Shown in pieces: positions 15,618 to 23,230 of a DNA stretch of 47,538 bases (its first letter is position 1; each line of letters starts with the position of its first letter). Origin of the DNA: Oscillospiraceae bacterium (GTDB lineage: Bacteria > Bacillota > Clostridia > Oscillospirales > Oscillospiraceae); contig JAFTMI010000037.1 in assembly GCA_017452505.1 (NCBI GenBank), positions 1 to 47,538 on the forward strand, read 5' to 3'. Made by a program: the position numbers and the translations under genes. The notes under the pieces were generated by a model, which searched no databases, had not been told where the DNA came from, and saw only the letters and a program-made list of their open reading frames with translations.

Positions 15618-16313
15618 TTACAGCTCAGTATTTACCGTAGCCTGCCGGGAAACGGTGATCTCCAGATTGCCGTTGCGGCAGCGGAGCTTGTCTATCAGTT
15701 CCTTTTCCTTGGCAGGATCCCGGAGGGTCACATCATAGCTTAAGCGGAACATACTGCCCATATTGGTGGTCTTCACGCCGGTCAGCTGGCAATCGGTAAC
15801 ATATTCGGCAAAAACCTCTTCAAATACGCCGGTGTAGTCTAAGTCCTCCGGAATGGTAACACGGAAGGTTTTATAGCGGTTTGCATTCTTCTTTGCGCCG
15901 AAGTCCAGCACATTATAAAGCACAAATACGCCGCACAGGATCACCGTAAACAGCAATGCAAAGCCCAAATAGCCCATACCGGCAATGAGACCTGCGCCCA
16001 TTGCCAAAAACAAAGCGGCTATCTCCTTGGCTGTGCCGGGCACGGAGCGGAACCGCACCAGGCTGAAAGCGCCTGCAACCGCAACGCCTGCACCCACATT
16101 GCCATTGACCATCATGATCACCACGCAAACAACTGCGGGCAAAACAGCCAAAGTCACCACAAAGCTTTTGGTATAGCGGGTCCTAAACATATAGGCAAGG
16201 GCCAGCAGCAGACCCAGCACCAGCGCGCCGCCAATGCACAGCAGGAAATCTGTGACAGAGATCACAGTGGTCAGTTCCGTGTCAAAAAGGCCTCGAAAAA
16301 AGGAATCAAACAT
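15618..16313 (-). CDS. DUF4956 integral membrane protein
   Basis: 231-aa protein with four hydrophobic segments in the first 135 residues, including the conserved FSLVRFRSVPGTAKEIAALFLAMGAGL region, and a cytoplasmic ferredoxin-like C-terminal part of about 90 residues. It matches the DUF4956 family, found beside VTC-domain proteins. Function unknown; a transport or polymer-export partner is plausible. It overlaps the VTC gene by 8 bases, so is translationally coupled. Confidence 0.85.
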   Translation of the reverse strand: MFDSFFRGLFDTELTTVISVTDFLLCIGGALVLGLLLALAYMFRTRYTKSFVVTLAVLPAVVCVVIMMVNGNVGAGVAVAGAFSLVRFRSVPGTAKEIAALFLAMGAGLIAGMGYLGFALLFTVILCGVFVLYNVLDFGAKKNANRYKTFRVTIPEDLDYTGVFEEVFAEYVTDCQLTGVKTTNMGSMFRLSYDVTLRDPAKEKELIDKLRCRNGNLEITVSRQATVNTEL

Positions 16314-17022
16314 TGGTTACATTCTCCTTCCGTTTGGAAAAAATCATAGTTTGGTAGGCAGTGCCATACTTGGAAAAGGATGTTTTATAAAGCTTCTCCC
16401 GGGAGAGTAGGCTTGTCAGCCACAAGGGGATTCCTCCGGGGCATTTCACCTCCATCAGCACCTGTCCCGGCGCAAGCAGGGGTGCACCGTAGTTTTCCGC
16501 GCAGAGGGACAGCGCCTCTTGTCGGCATAGGATATTATCATCAAAGGTCAGCCGAAGATCGCTGCCCTCTTTGCAGTAATAGGCCTCCCGTTCATAGGAA
16601 AGAAACACCGTCGGATGGAGTGTTTCATAATAGCCGGCAAAATAACGGATCTCCTGGGCAATTTGGGATTCGGGGGCATTCCCCCAGCCACAAAGCCAAG
16701 CCATCGCGGCTTGTTCTTCCATGGGTATGCGACGCTTGTACACCACGCCGTTATACTTCTTTTTCAGTTCCACAAAAACCGTGCTGTCCGGGGAGGTGTC
16801 TCCATAGCTGCGAATGCGGAGCTTTTCTTTGTAGGCCGGCTTTTCCAAGGAGCGGCGGATCAGCCGGTAGGTATCCGTGTCGAAATAAAGATTCTTAATG
16901 AGGGTTCTGCCGTACTTGTCCAGGCTCATATGCTTTTCAATTTCCGGCAATAGTCGTGCTTTTTGTTCTGCGGTGAGCAAAAATTTTAACTCATACCGCT
17001 TAAAAACTGTCTGTACAGCCAT
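16306..17022 (-). CDS. VTC-domain (polyphosphate polymerase-like) protein
   Basis: 238-aa triphosphate-tunnel protein. The start FKRYELKFLLT holds the ExK element of the tunnel. Further basic strands include KEKLRIRSYGD, FVELKKKYNGVVYKRR, and the glutamate of LMEVKCPGGIPLWL. In yeast the VTC domain makes polyphosphate from ATP; activity here is assumed from the fold. First gene of the operon with DUF4956 and the beta-helix lipoprotein. The ribosome site is AGGAGG. The -10 is TATAAT, with regulator-like repeats instead of a -35. Confidence 0.85.
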   Translation of the reverse strand: MAVQTVFKRYELKFLLTAEQKARLLPEIEKHMSLDKYGRTLIKNLYFDTDTYRLIRRSLEKPAYKEKLRIRSYGDTSPDSTVFVELKKKYNGVVYKRRIPMEEQAAMAWLCGWGNAPESQIAQEIRYFAGYYETLHPTVFLSYEREAYYCKEGSDLRLTFDDNILCRQEALSLCAENYGAPLLAPGQVLMEVKCPGGIPLWLTSLLSREKLYKTSFSKYGTAYQTMIFSKRKENVTNV

Positions 17023-17045
17023 AAAACACCTCCTTAACGAACATT

Positions 17046-17092
17046 ATTATACCAATTGGGCGGATTTGGAAATGAAGATTTTGTAAAGATTT
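17046..17092 (-). promoter_or_regulatory. Activator-type promoter of the VTC operon
   Basis: The -10 TATAAT is at 17046-17051 on the minus strand, with no acceptable -35. In its place 17071-17092 reads as two 11-bp phased repeats, AAATCTTTACA and AAATCTTCATT. This is the layout of sites for OmpR/PhoB-type response regulators overlapping the -35 region. Confidence 0.45.
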
Positions 17093-17103
17093 CTTGAAAT
17101 ATT

Positions 17104-17137
17104 ATTAAAAATTCCGGGTGCGTCAAAGCACACCCGG
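17104..17137 (-). terminator. Terminator of the Cys-rich protein gene
   Basis: CCGGGTG and CACCCGG arms around a 10-base loop. On the minus strand a T-rich run follows the stop codon at 17148. Confidence 0.8.
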
Positions 17138-17147
17138 TTGTGTTTTA

Positions 17148-17975
17148 TCAGGTTGTCGTATAGCCGCAATCGTCCTTGTCGCAAGCCTTATCGCAGCCCG
17201 TGGGGGCAAAAGCCTGGGCCGGGAAAGGAATCTTGGAGAACAGCTCGCAGGGATCCTCGGCGCAGCCGGGATTGTCGCAGCACTCCTTGGTGGGCAGGCA
17301 GTAATCCAGTACGGGCACGACCAGCTGGGCATCCCGCTCCAACCGGATGATAGAAAACTGACCCAAGGTCACCAAAAGCCGTCTTTCCTCGCCGCACAGC
17401 ACCAGCTCCTCATCAAAGCAGCCGCAAATAGCCTCGGGAATCTGCTTTACAGCGCCCTCCCGTGGGCAGCAGTTTACTTCCATCACCTTGGAGCTGAGAA
17501 CCATGGGATCCAGCACCTCCACCACGGCGGTGGGCAGGTTGGCGCTGACACGGCTCAAGCCGTCGGGGCCGCCCAGACGGGTATCGCTTGTGAAGATGTG
17601 AGCCTTGCTCTCCTCACCGCACAGCACTGCCCGCTTGGAGAAGGTAGCTACGCCGCACAGGGTCACAGGCCGTCCGCAGCCTACCACCGCATCGGCCAAA
17701 ATCCGATAGAAGAAGGTGGCATTCACACAGTAGTGATGGCCATCGAAAGCCACGGGCTCTACATCTATATAAGTATACAGCAATTCTGCGCACCGCACTT
17801 TTGCGCTGGCGCAGCCGTCCAAAATATTCTGGGATGTTTTGGTAAGATACACCCGCAGGTCCTCAATGCAGTCCTTATCCCGGCAGCTGTCGGTAATTTT
17901 GCGGGTGTGGATGGAAAGGGCTTCCTGCAAATCTTCAATATTGCAGCGCACGCTTCCGGAGCAACGCTCTGACAT
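17148..17975 (-). CDS. Cys-rich protein of unknown function, possible spore-coat type
   Basis: 275 aa, no signal peptide or membrane segment. I count more than 20 cysteines, placed as CxxxxxC, CRDKDC, CG and CC pairs and as a Cys-dense tail (KECCDNPGCAEDPC, GCDKACDKDDCG). The start IEDLQEALSIHTRKITDSCRDKDCIEDLRVYL looks conserved rather than random. I recognise no enzyme family. Cys-rich proteins of this size in spore formers are often coat or exosporium components, but that is inference. The ATG at 17975 lies 7 bases after AGGAGG; upstream in-frame starts are not supported. Confidence 0.75.
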   Translation of the reverse strand: MSERCSGSVRCNIEDLQEALSIHTRKITDSCRDKDCIEDLRVYLTKTSQNILDGCASAKVRCAELLYTYIDVEPVAFDGHHYCVNATFFYRILADAVVGCGRPVTLCGVATFSKRAVLCGEESKAHIFTSDTRLGGPDGLSRVSANLPTAVVEVLDPMVLSSKVMEVNCCPREGAVKQIPEAICGCFDEELVLCGEERRLLVTLGQFSIIRLERDAQLVVPVLDYCLPTKECCDNPGCAEDPCELFSKIPFPAQAFAPTGCDKACDKDDCGYTTT

Positions 17976-18004
17976 AATCATACCTCCTAATAGTTTTGGG
18001 GAGA

Positions 18005-18020
18005 ATAAGCATCTGCTTAT
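18005..18020. repeat. Small palindrome upstream of the Cys-rich gene
   Basis: ATAAGCA-TC-TGCTTAT, 7-bp arms, about 30 bases upstream of the start codon. It may be an operator or mRNA hairpin. Just upstream, CATAAACT at a suitable distance from an AC pair weakly resembles a SigK promoter. Confidence 0.4.
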
Positions 18021-18059
18021 GGGACAGTTTATGCGCCCACAGGCTGCAAGGTGCAAAGG

Positions 18060-18094
18060 AAAACCGGGATGTATCAGAAACATCCCGGTTTTTT
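18060..18094. terminator. Terminator of galM
   Basis: AAAACCGGGATGT and ACATCCCGGTTTT form a 13-bp stem around 7 bases, just beyond the galM stop codon. Confidence 0.9.
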
Positions 18095-18098
18095 GGAC

Positions 18099-19118
18099 TT
18101 ATCGGAAGGTATACTTGGTTTGAGAGCGATAATGTGTTCCGGCTTTTACAATGGGTTGCGGCCACTGGGGCTGATGTACTGCATCGGGAAAATACTGGGT
18201 TTCCATCGCGATACCGCCCCGGCGGCAGTAGATCACCCCGTCCTTGCCCTGTTCGTCCCAAAAGAAATTGCCGCAGTAGCAGTGAATGCCCGGACAATCG
18301 GTGGTGATTTCCATTTTTCTGCCGGAAACCGGATCACAAAGCACAGCACAAGGGTTGCCGTCAATTTGGAAATTGTGGTCAAAACCGGCTTGCAGGCGCA
18401 AGCTTTCATAGTCTTCGTCAATATCCTGCCCCACGACCTTGGGAACGCGGAAATCCATAGGTGTCCCCGCCACGCTGCGCAGTTCTCCTGTGGGAACACC
18501 TTGGGCATCGCTGGGGGTAAAATAGGCTGCTTGCAGCTGTAAGGTTTGCCCCATTGCCAGCTCCGGGCTTTGGTGACCAGCCAAATTGAAATAGCTGTGG
18601 TTGGTCAGATTAAATACGGTGTCCCGGTCGCTGACCGCCTCATAGGTAATACAAAGGGTATTCGTTTCTTCCAAAGCATAGGTCACCCGGATATCCGCAT
18701 TGCCCGGGAATCCCTGGTCTTTGTGGGGGCTGTGGAGGGAGAATACGATTTTGTTTTTTTCCTGCCGCTCTACCTGCCACAGACGAAAGGCATAGCTATC
18801 CGGGCCGCTGTGGTGGCTGTGTCCGTTTTCGTTTGGGGTCAGCTGCACAGTTTCCCCACCCAGAGAAAAAGAAGCGCCACGGATCCGGTTGGCATTCCGG
18901 CCCACTGTTGCGCCAAAATAGGTGGTGCTGGCAAGGTAATCGTTGGCATCATCAAAGCCTAAAACCACATCGGCAAGCACGCCTTGTCTGTCCGGAACAT
19001 ACAGCCGCACCAGCGTTGCACCAAAATCCGAAATTTCCGCTGTCAAAGCGCCACCCGATATGGTGTATAAAAATGCCTGTTTTCCATTGGGAAGTATACC
19101 AAAGGGTCGTCTTTCCAT
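18099..19118 (-). CDS. galM: Aldose 1-epimerase (mutarotase)
   Basis: Interconverts alpha and beta anomers of aldoses. 339 aa of normal length. The substrate-binding signature NRIRGASFSL and the ENGHSHHSGP loop hold one catalytic histidine region. NLTNHSYFNLAGH carries the second catalytic histidine. The catalytic glutamate is expected in the final part around GGIAMETQYFPDAVHQPQ. GGGGG precedes the ATG at 8 bases. It is transcribed alone, divergent from nrdD. Confidence 0.95.
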   Translation of the reverse strand: MERRPFGILPNGKQAFLYTISGGALTAEISDFGATLVRLYVPDRQGVLADVVLGFDDANDYLASTTYFGATVGRNANRIRGASFSLGGETVQLTPNENGHSHHSGPDSYAFRLWQVERQEKNKIVFSLHSPHKDQGFPGNADIRVTYALEETNTLCITYEAVSDRDTVFNLTNHSYFNLAGHQSPELAMGQTLQLQAAYFTPSDAQGVPTGELRSVAGTPMDFRVPKVVGQDIDEDYESLRLQAGFDHNFQIDGNPCAVLCDPVSGRKMEITTDCPGIHCYCGNFFWDEQGKDGVIYCRRGGIAMETQYFPDAVHQPQWPQPIVKAGTHYRSQTKYTFR

Positions 19119-19157
19119 TGGGAATCCCCCTTAATCGATCTGTTCAGTAATACAATT

Positions 19158-19255
19158 ATACAATATGGTATATTGCTTTTCAAATATTTCTGTGAAAACA
19201 GAAAAAATTACGATATTTTGTGTTTTCCTCTTGCAAAAACCACAATATGTAGTAT
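19158..19255 (+). promoter_or_regulatory. nrdD promoter with NrdR-like boxes
   Basis: TTGCAA (19231-19236) and TATAAT (19253-19258) are 16 bases apart. CCACAATATGTAGTAT (19240-19255) matches the NrdR consensus acaCwATATmTwGtgt at about 13 of 16 positions and overlaps the promoter. A weaker copy, ATACAATATGGTATAT, is at 19158-19173, 82 bp upstream. This is the usual arrangement for repression of ribonucleotide reductase by NrdR. Confidence 0.7.
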
Positions 19256-19303
19256 AATAAACAAACACACCCTATGGGAATCTATCTTCAAAGGAGTATA
19301 CAT

Positions 19304-21502
19304 ATGAAAATAATCAAGAGAAACGGCGCCGAAGTGACCTTCGACCCGGCCAAGATCGCCGCCGCCATCACCGCAGCCAACAACGCGGTGGACGAAAGCG
19401 TTCGTATGACCCCCCTGCAGATCCAGCGGATCACCGAGCATGTGCAGATCAGCTGCGAGGAAATGGGTCGCAGCCCTGCCGTGGAGGAGATCCAGGACTT
19501 AGTGGAAAAGGCCATTATGGCCCACGGCGCATTCGAGGTAGCCAAGTGCTACATCACCTACCGCTACACCCGGAGTCTGCTCCGGCAATCCAACACCACT
19601 GACGACCGCATCCTCACCCTCATTGAGTGCAACAACGAGGAAGTCAAGCAGGAAAACGCCAACAAGAACCCTACCATCAATGCTGTGCAGCGTGACTATA
19701 TGGCAGGTGAAGTCAGTAAGGACATCACCAACCGGATTTTACTGCCCAAGGAGATCGTAGATGCCCATAACGCCGGCATCATTCATTTCCACGACTCCGA
19801 CTACTATGCCCAGCATATGCACAACTGTGATCTGGTGAATCTGGAAGATATGCTGCAAAACGGCACTGTCATCTCCGGCACACTGATCGAGAAGCCCCAC
19901 AGCTTCTCCACCGCCTGTAACATTGCTACCCAGATCATCGCCCAGGTAGCATCCAACCAGTACGGCGGTCAGTCCATCAGCCTTACCCACTTAGCCCCCT
20001 TTGTGCAGATCAGCCGGGAGAAGATCCGCAAGGCTGTGGAAAAGGAGATGGCGGAATTGGGCATTGATCCCGGCGAGGAAGCTGTTTCCAATTTGGTAGA
20101 GAACCGGCTGCGTGAAGAAGTCAAGCGTGGTATTCAGACCATTCAGTACCAGGTCATCACTCTGATGACCACCAACGGCCAAGCCCCCTTCATTACTGTA
20201 TTTATGTATCTGAACGAGGCCCGGAACGAGCAGGAGAAGAAGGACCTGGCTCTCATCATTGAGGAAATGCTCCGTCAGCGCTACGAGGGTGTAAAGAACG
20301 AAAAGGGCGTGTGGATCACCCCCGCCTTCCCCAAGCTGATCTATGTACTGGAGGAGGACAACATCACCGAGGACTCCCCCTACTGGTATCTGACCCGGTT
20401 GGCTGCCCAGGTCACCGCAAAGCGGATGGTGCCCGACTACATCAGCGAGAAGAAAATGCTGGAATATAAGGGCGACACCTATGTATGTATGGGCTGCCGT
20501 TCCTTCCTGACCCCCGACCGGTTCACCGAGGCCGGTGTGGGCAACATCGCAAACGCCGGCAACTACGAGCCGGGCAAGCATAAGTACTACGGCCGGTTCA
20601 ACCAGGGTGTTGTCACCATCAACCTGGTGGATGTGGCCCTGTCTTCCGGCAAGGATATGGACAAGTTCTGGCAGATCTTCGACGAGCGGCTGAATCTGTG
20701 CTATCGCGCCTTGCTGTGCCGCCACGAACGACTGAAGGGCACGCTTTCCGATGCTGCACCCATTTTGTGGCAGTATGGCGCATTGGCAAGACTGCAGAAG
20801 GGCGAGCCCATTGACAAGCTTCTCTACGGCGGATACTCCACCATTTCCCTGGGCTATGCCGGCCTTTATGAGTGCGTAAAGTTCATGACCGGCCGCTCCC
20901 ACACCGACCCGGAGGCCAAACCCTTTGCGCTGCAGGTGATGCAGCATATGAACGATGCCTGCAAGGGTTGGAAAGCCAAGCACGATGTGGACTTCTCCCT
21001 CTACGGCACACCCCTGGAGTCCACTACCTACAAGTTTGCCAAGTGCCTGCAGCAGCGGTTCGGCAAGATCCCCGGCATCACCGACAAGTCCTATATTACC
21101 AACTCCTACCACGTCCATGTGGCCGAGGAGATCGATGCCTTTACCAAGCTGCGGTTTGAATCCGAGTTCCAGCAGCTCTCCCCCGGCGGCGCTATCAGCT
21201 ATGTGGAAGTGCCCAATATGCAGCAGAACATCGATGCTGTGCTGGAAGTGATGAAGTTCATTTACGATAATATTATGTATGCCGAGCTGAACACCAAATC
21301 TGACTACTGCCAGTGCTGCGGCTTTGACGGCGAAATCGAGATCCGGGAGGATGACGGCAAGCTGATTTGGGTCTGCCCCCAGTGCGGCAATACCGATCAG
21401 AACAAGATGAATGTGGCCCGCCGCACCTGCGGCTATATCGGTACTCAGTACTGGAACCAGGGCCGCACCCAGGAGATCAAGGACAGAGTTCTGCATTTAT
21501 AA
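19304..21502 (+). CDS. nrdD: Anaerobic ribonucleoside-triphosphate reductase
   Basis: Oxygen-sensitive class III reductase making dNTPs. It has an N-terminal ATP-cone (about 1-95, MKIIKRNGAEVTFDPAKI), the large barrel domain, a C-terminal zinc site (CQCCG and CPQCG), and the glycyl-radical site RRTCGYIG with the glycine at about 710. 732 aa. AAGGAG lies 9 bases before the ATG at 19304; the earlier in-frame ATG lacks support. The activase gene nrdG is not adjacent, unlike in many genomes, and must be elsewhere. Confidence 0.96.
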   Translation: MKIIKRNGAEVTFDPAKIAAAITAANNAVDESVRMTPLQIQRITEHVQISCEEMGRSPAVEEIQDLVEKAIMAHGAFEVAKCYITYRYTRSLLRQSNTTDDRILTLIECNNEEVKQENANKNPTINAVQRDYMAGEVSKDITNRILLPKEIVDAHNAGIIHFHDSDYYAQHMHNCDLVNLEDMLQNGTVISGTLIEKPHSFSTACNIATQIIAQVASNQYGGQSISLTHLAPFVQISREKIRKAVEKEMAELGIDPGEEAVSNLVENRLREEVKRGIQTIQYQVITLMTTNGQAPFITVFMYLNEARNEQEKKDLALIIEEMLRQRYEGVKNEKGVWITPAFPKLIYVLEEDNITEDSPYWYLTRLAAQVTAKRMVPDYISEKKMLEYKGDTYVCMGCRSFLTPDRFTEAGVGNIANAGNYEPGKHKYYGRFNQGVVTINLVDVALSSGKDMDKFWQIFDERLNLCYRALLCRHERLKGTLSDAAPILWQYGALARLQKGEPIDKLLYGGYSTISLGYAGLYECVKFMTGRSHTDPEAKPFALQVMQHMNDACKGWKAKHDVDFSLYGTPLESTTYKFAKCLQQRFGKIPGITDKSYITNSYHVHVAEEIDAFTKLRFESEFQQLSPGGAISYVEVPNMQQNIDAVLEVMKFIYDNIMYAELNTKSDYCQCCGFDGEIEIREDDGKLIWVCPQCGNTDQNKMNVARRTCGYIGTQYWNQGRTQEIKDRVLHL

Positions 21503-21552
21503 TAGTTTTTGTGTAATTTGCACAATTTTGTCTATTAAATTTTTACTTTCAT

Positions 21553-21606
21553 AATTGGAAATTCCCAAAAACCACCCTTGCAATTTCCAATTTATGGTGG
21601 TATAAT
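21553..21606 (+). promoter_or_regulatory. Promoter within an inverted repeat, downstream of nrdD
   Basis: TTGCAA (21578-21583) and TATAAT (21601-21606) are exactly 17 bases apart. The perfect 11-bp inverted repeat AATTGGAAATT (21553-21563) and AATTTCCAATT (21582-21592) overlaps it and may be an operator. Transcription would run about 85 nt to the hairpin at 21663-21693. Confidence 0.6.
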
Positions 21607-21612
21607 CAATTC

Positions 21613-21698
21613 ATAAATAACAATATTTCTCCTTTTCATCTTCTTATCTCTCTTTTTGCGGGGTACCGCCACCACAATATGTGGTGGCGGTACTTTCC
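21613..21698 (+). ncRNA. Candidate small RNA between nrdD and the uracil permease
   Basis: A promoter-like sequence (21578-21606) is followed after about 85 nt by a perfect 13-bp GC-rich hairpin (21663-21693) and a T-rich tail, with no open reading frame between. The hairpin may equally be only the nrdD terminator. The loop region reads CCACAATATGTGG, similar to the NrdR box. Confidence 0.35.
21663..21698 (+). terminator. Strong hairpin terminator after nrdD
   Basis: GTACCGCCACCAC and its exact complement around AATAT, then TTTCCTTTAT. It separates nrdD from the permease transcription unit. Confidence 0.8.
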
Positions 21699-21716
21699 TT
21701 TATCCACAAATTATAC

Positions 21717-21745
21717 TTGCATTTTGTCGAAACAAGGTGTATAAT
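21717..21745 (+). promoter_or_regulatory. Promoter of the uracil permease gene
   Basis: TTGCAT (21717-21722) and TATAAT (21740-21745) with a 17-base spacer. A single perfect DnaA-box-like TTATCCACA lies just upstream at 21700-21708. Confidence 0.75.
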
Positions 21746-21770
21746 CGGGAAAGAAATAAAACTTGGGGAA

Positions 21771-21816
21771 GGAGGAAGTGCTTCGCTGTTTTTTGCAGTG
21801 GCATTTTCTCCTTTTT
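21771..21816 (+). terminator. Attenuator hairpin in the permease leader
   Basis: GGAGGAAGTGC pairs without a break (counting G-U) with GCATTTTCTCC, and an inner CGCTG/CAGTG helix is offset by two bases. Five T follow. It is placed between the promoter and the start codon, so it must be read through for expression. I see no PyrR-binding loop, purine aptamer or other known element ahead of it. Confidence 0.7.
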
Positions 21817-21855
21817 GCAGGTTGTATTTTGAAAAAGAAAATTGGAGGAAAGAAA

Positions 21856-23190
21856 ATGAAACTCATCTACGGCATCAAAGACAAACCCAAATTTGGCCAA
21901 ATGCTGGTCTTTGCTTTCCAGCAGGTCCTGGCAATTCTGGCAGCTACCATCACCGTACCCACCATCGTGGGTAATGGCATGTCCATCTCCGCAGCCCTGC
22001 TCGGTGCCGGTCTTGGCACCATTGTTTACCAGCTGTTCACCAAGTTCCGCAGCCCTGTATTCCTGGGTTCTTCTTTCGCATTTGTCGGACCTATGCTGGC
22101 GGCCTTTTCCGGTGGTGTTACCGTTGGCTACCTAGGCCTTGTATTGGGTGCAATCTTTGCAGGCCTTGTTTATGTCATCATCGCACTGGTGGTTAAGTTC
22201 GCCGGTGTCAAGTGGATCAGCAAGGTTATGCCCGCTTCCGTTATCGGCCCCACTGTTGCTTTGATTGGTCTGTCTTTGGCCGGTGCTGCAATTAACGATG
22301 TTTTCTCTTATGGCGAAAAGGTCACTTTCGGTCTTTCCTCCTACTTCACCATGAACACCACCGCTTGGGTCTCTTTGATCTGTGCAATGGTAACCTTTGC
22401 TGTGGTCATCCTCTGCTCCACCTACGGCAAAAAAATGGTCAAGCTGATCCCCTTTATCATTGGCATCCTGGCCGGTTATGCTGTGGCATTGCTCTTTACA
22501 CTCCTCGGCAGCGACACAACCAAGGTTATCGACCTGTCCGTGTTCAAGGATATGACGCTCTTTGAAGTTCCCGTGTTCACTTTCACCAAGGCTATCAAGG
22601 GCCTTGACGAGTTCAAGGTATCCTACCTTGCTACCGTTGCTGTTGCCTACATTCCTATGGCTTTTGTTGTGTTCGCTGAGCATTTGGCAGATCACAAGAA
22701 CCTGTCCTCCATCATTGACGAGGACCTGCTGGAAAATCCCGGTCTGCACCGCACCCTGCTGGGTGATGGCGTTGGTTCTATGGTTGGCGCTTTCTTCGGT
22801 GGTTGCCCCAACACCACCTACGGTGAGTCCGTTGGCTGCGTGGCTATCACCAAGAACGCTTCCGTTGTGACCATCACCACCGCTGCTATTATATGCATCA
22901 TTATTTCCTTCTTCGGCCCCTTCGTGGCATTCCTGGATTCCATTCCCGGCTGCGTTATGGGCGGTGTCTGCATCACCCTGTACGGTTTTATTGCCGTGTC
23001 CGGTCTGAAGATGATCCAGAAAGTCGACCTGAACCAGAACAAAAATCTATTCACCGTCGCCGCTATTTTGATTCCCGGCATTGGCGGTATGGCTATGGGT
23101 ATCGGTGAGATCTACATCACCACCACTGCCTGCGCTCTGATTCTGGGTATCATCGTAAATCTGGCCTTGTCCAAAGCCAAAGAAGAATAA
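21856..23190 (+). CDS. uraA: Uracil permease, NCS2 family
   Basis: 444-aa inner-membrane uracil/proton symporter with about 14 membrane segments. Family marks are GSSFAFVGPMLAAFS in the substrate region, AEHLADHKNLS with the key glutamate, and GGCPNTTYGESVG, which is the uracil-type version of the motif (xanthine permeases differ here). The ATG at 21856 follows GGAGG; the longer frame from 21763 would run through the attenuator and is rejected. Pyrimidine-dependent control by the leader hairpin is likely. Confidence 0.9.
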   Translation: MKLIYGIKDKPKFGQMLVFAFQQVLAILAATITVPTIVGNGMSISAALLGAGLGTIVYQLFTKFRSPVFLGSSFAFVGPMLAAFSGGVTVGYLGLVLGAIFAGLVYVIIALVVKFAGVKWISKVMPASVIGPTVALIGLSLAGAAINDVFSYGEKVTFGLSSYFTMNTTAWVSLICAMVTFAVVILCSTYGKKMVKLIPFIIGILAGYAVALLFTLLGSDTTKVIDLSVFKDMTLFEVPVFTFTKAIKGLDEFKVSYLATVAVAYIPMAFVVFAEHLADHKNLSSIIDEDLLENPGLHRTLLGDGVGSMVGAFFGGCPNTTYGESVGCVAITKNASVVTITTAAIICIIISFFGPFVAFLDSIPGCVMGGVCITLYGFIAVSGLKMIQKVDLNQNKNLFTVAAILIPGIGGMAMGIGEIYITTTACALILGIIVNLALSKAKEE

Positions 23191-23200
23191 TGAACCAAGC

Positions 23201-23230
23201 AAAAATCCACCGCTTACGCGGTGGATTTTT
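23201..23230. terminator. Bidirectional terminator
   Basis: AAAAATCCACCGC and GCGGTGGATTTTT around a 4-base loop, between the convergent permease and O-antigen-ligase-like genes. Confidence 0.92.

Noticed and set aside
19991-21496. 501-codon open frame antisense to nrdD
   Set aside because: No ribosome site and no domain pattern; hydrophobic-looking complement of a conserved gene.
21700-21708. Perfect DnaA box TTATCCACA
   Set aside because: Single box without a cluster or unwinding region; not an origin.
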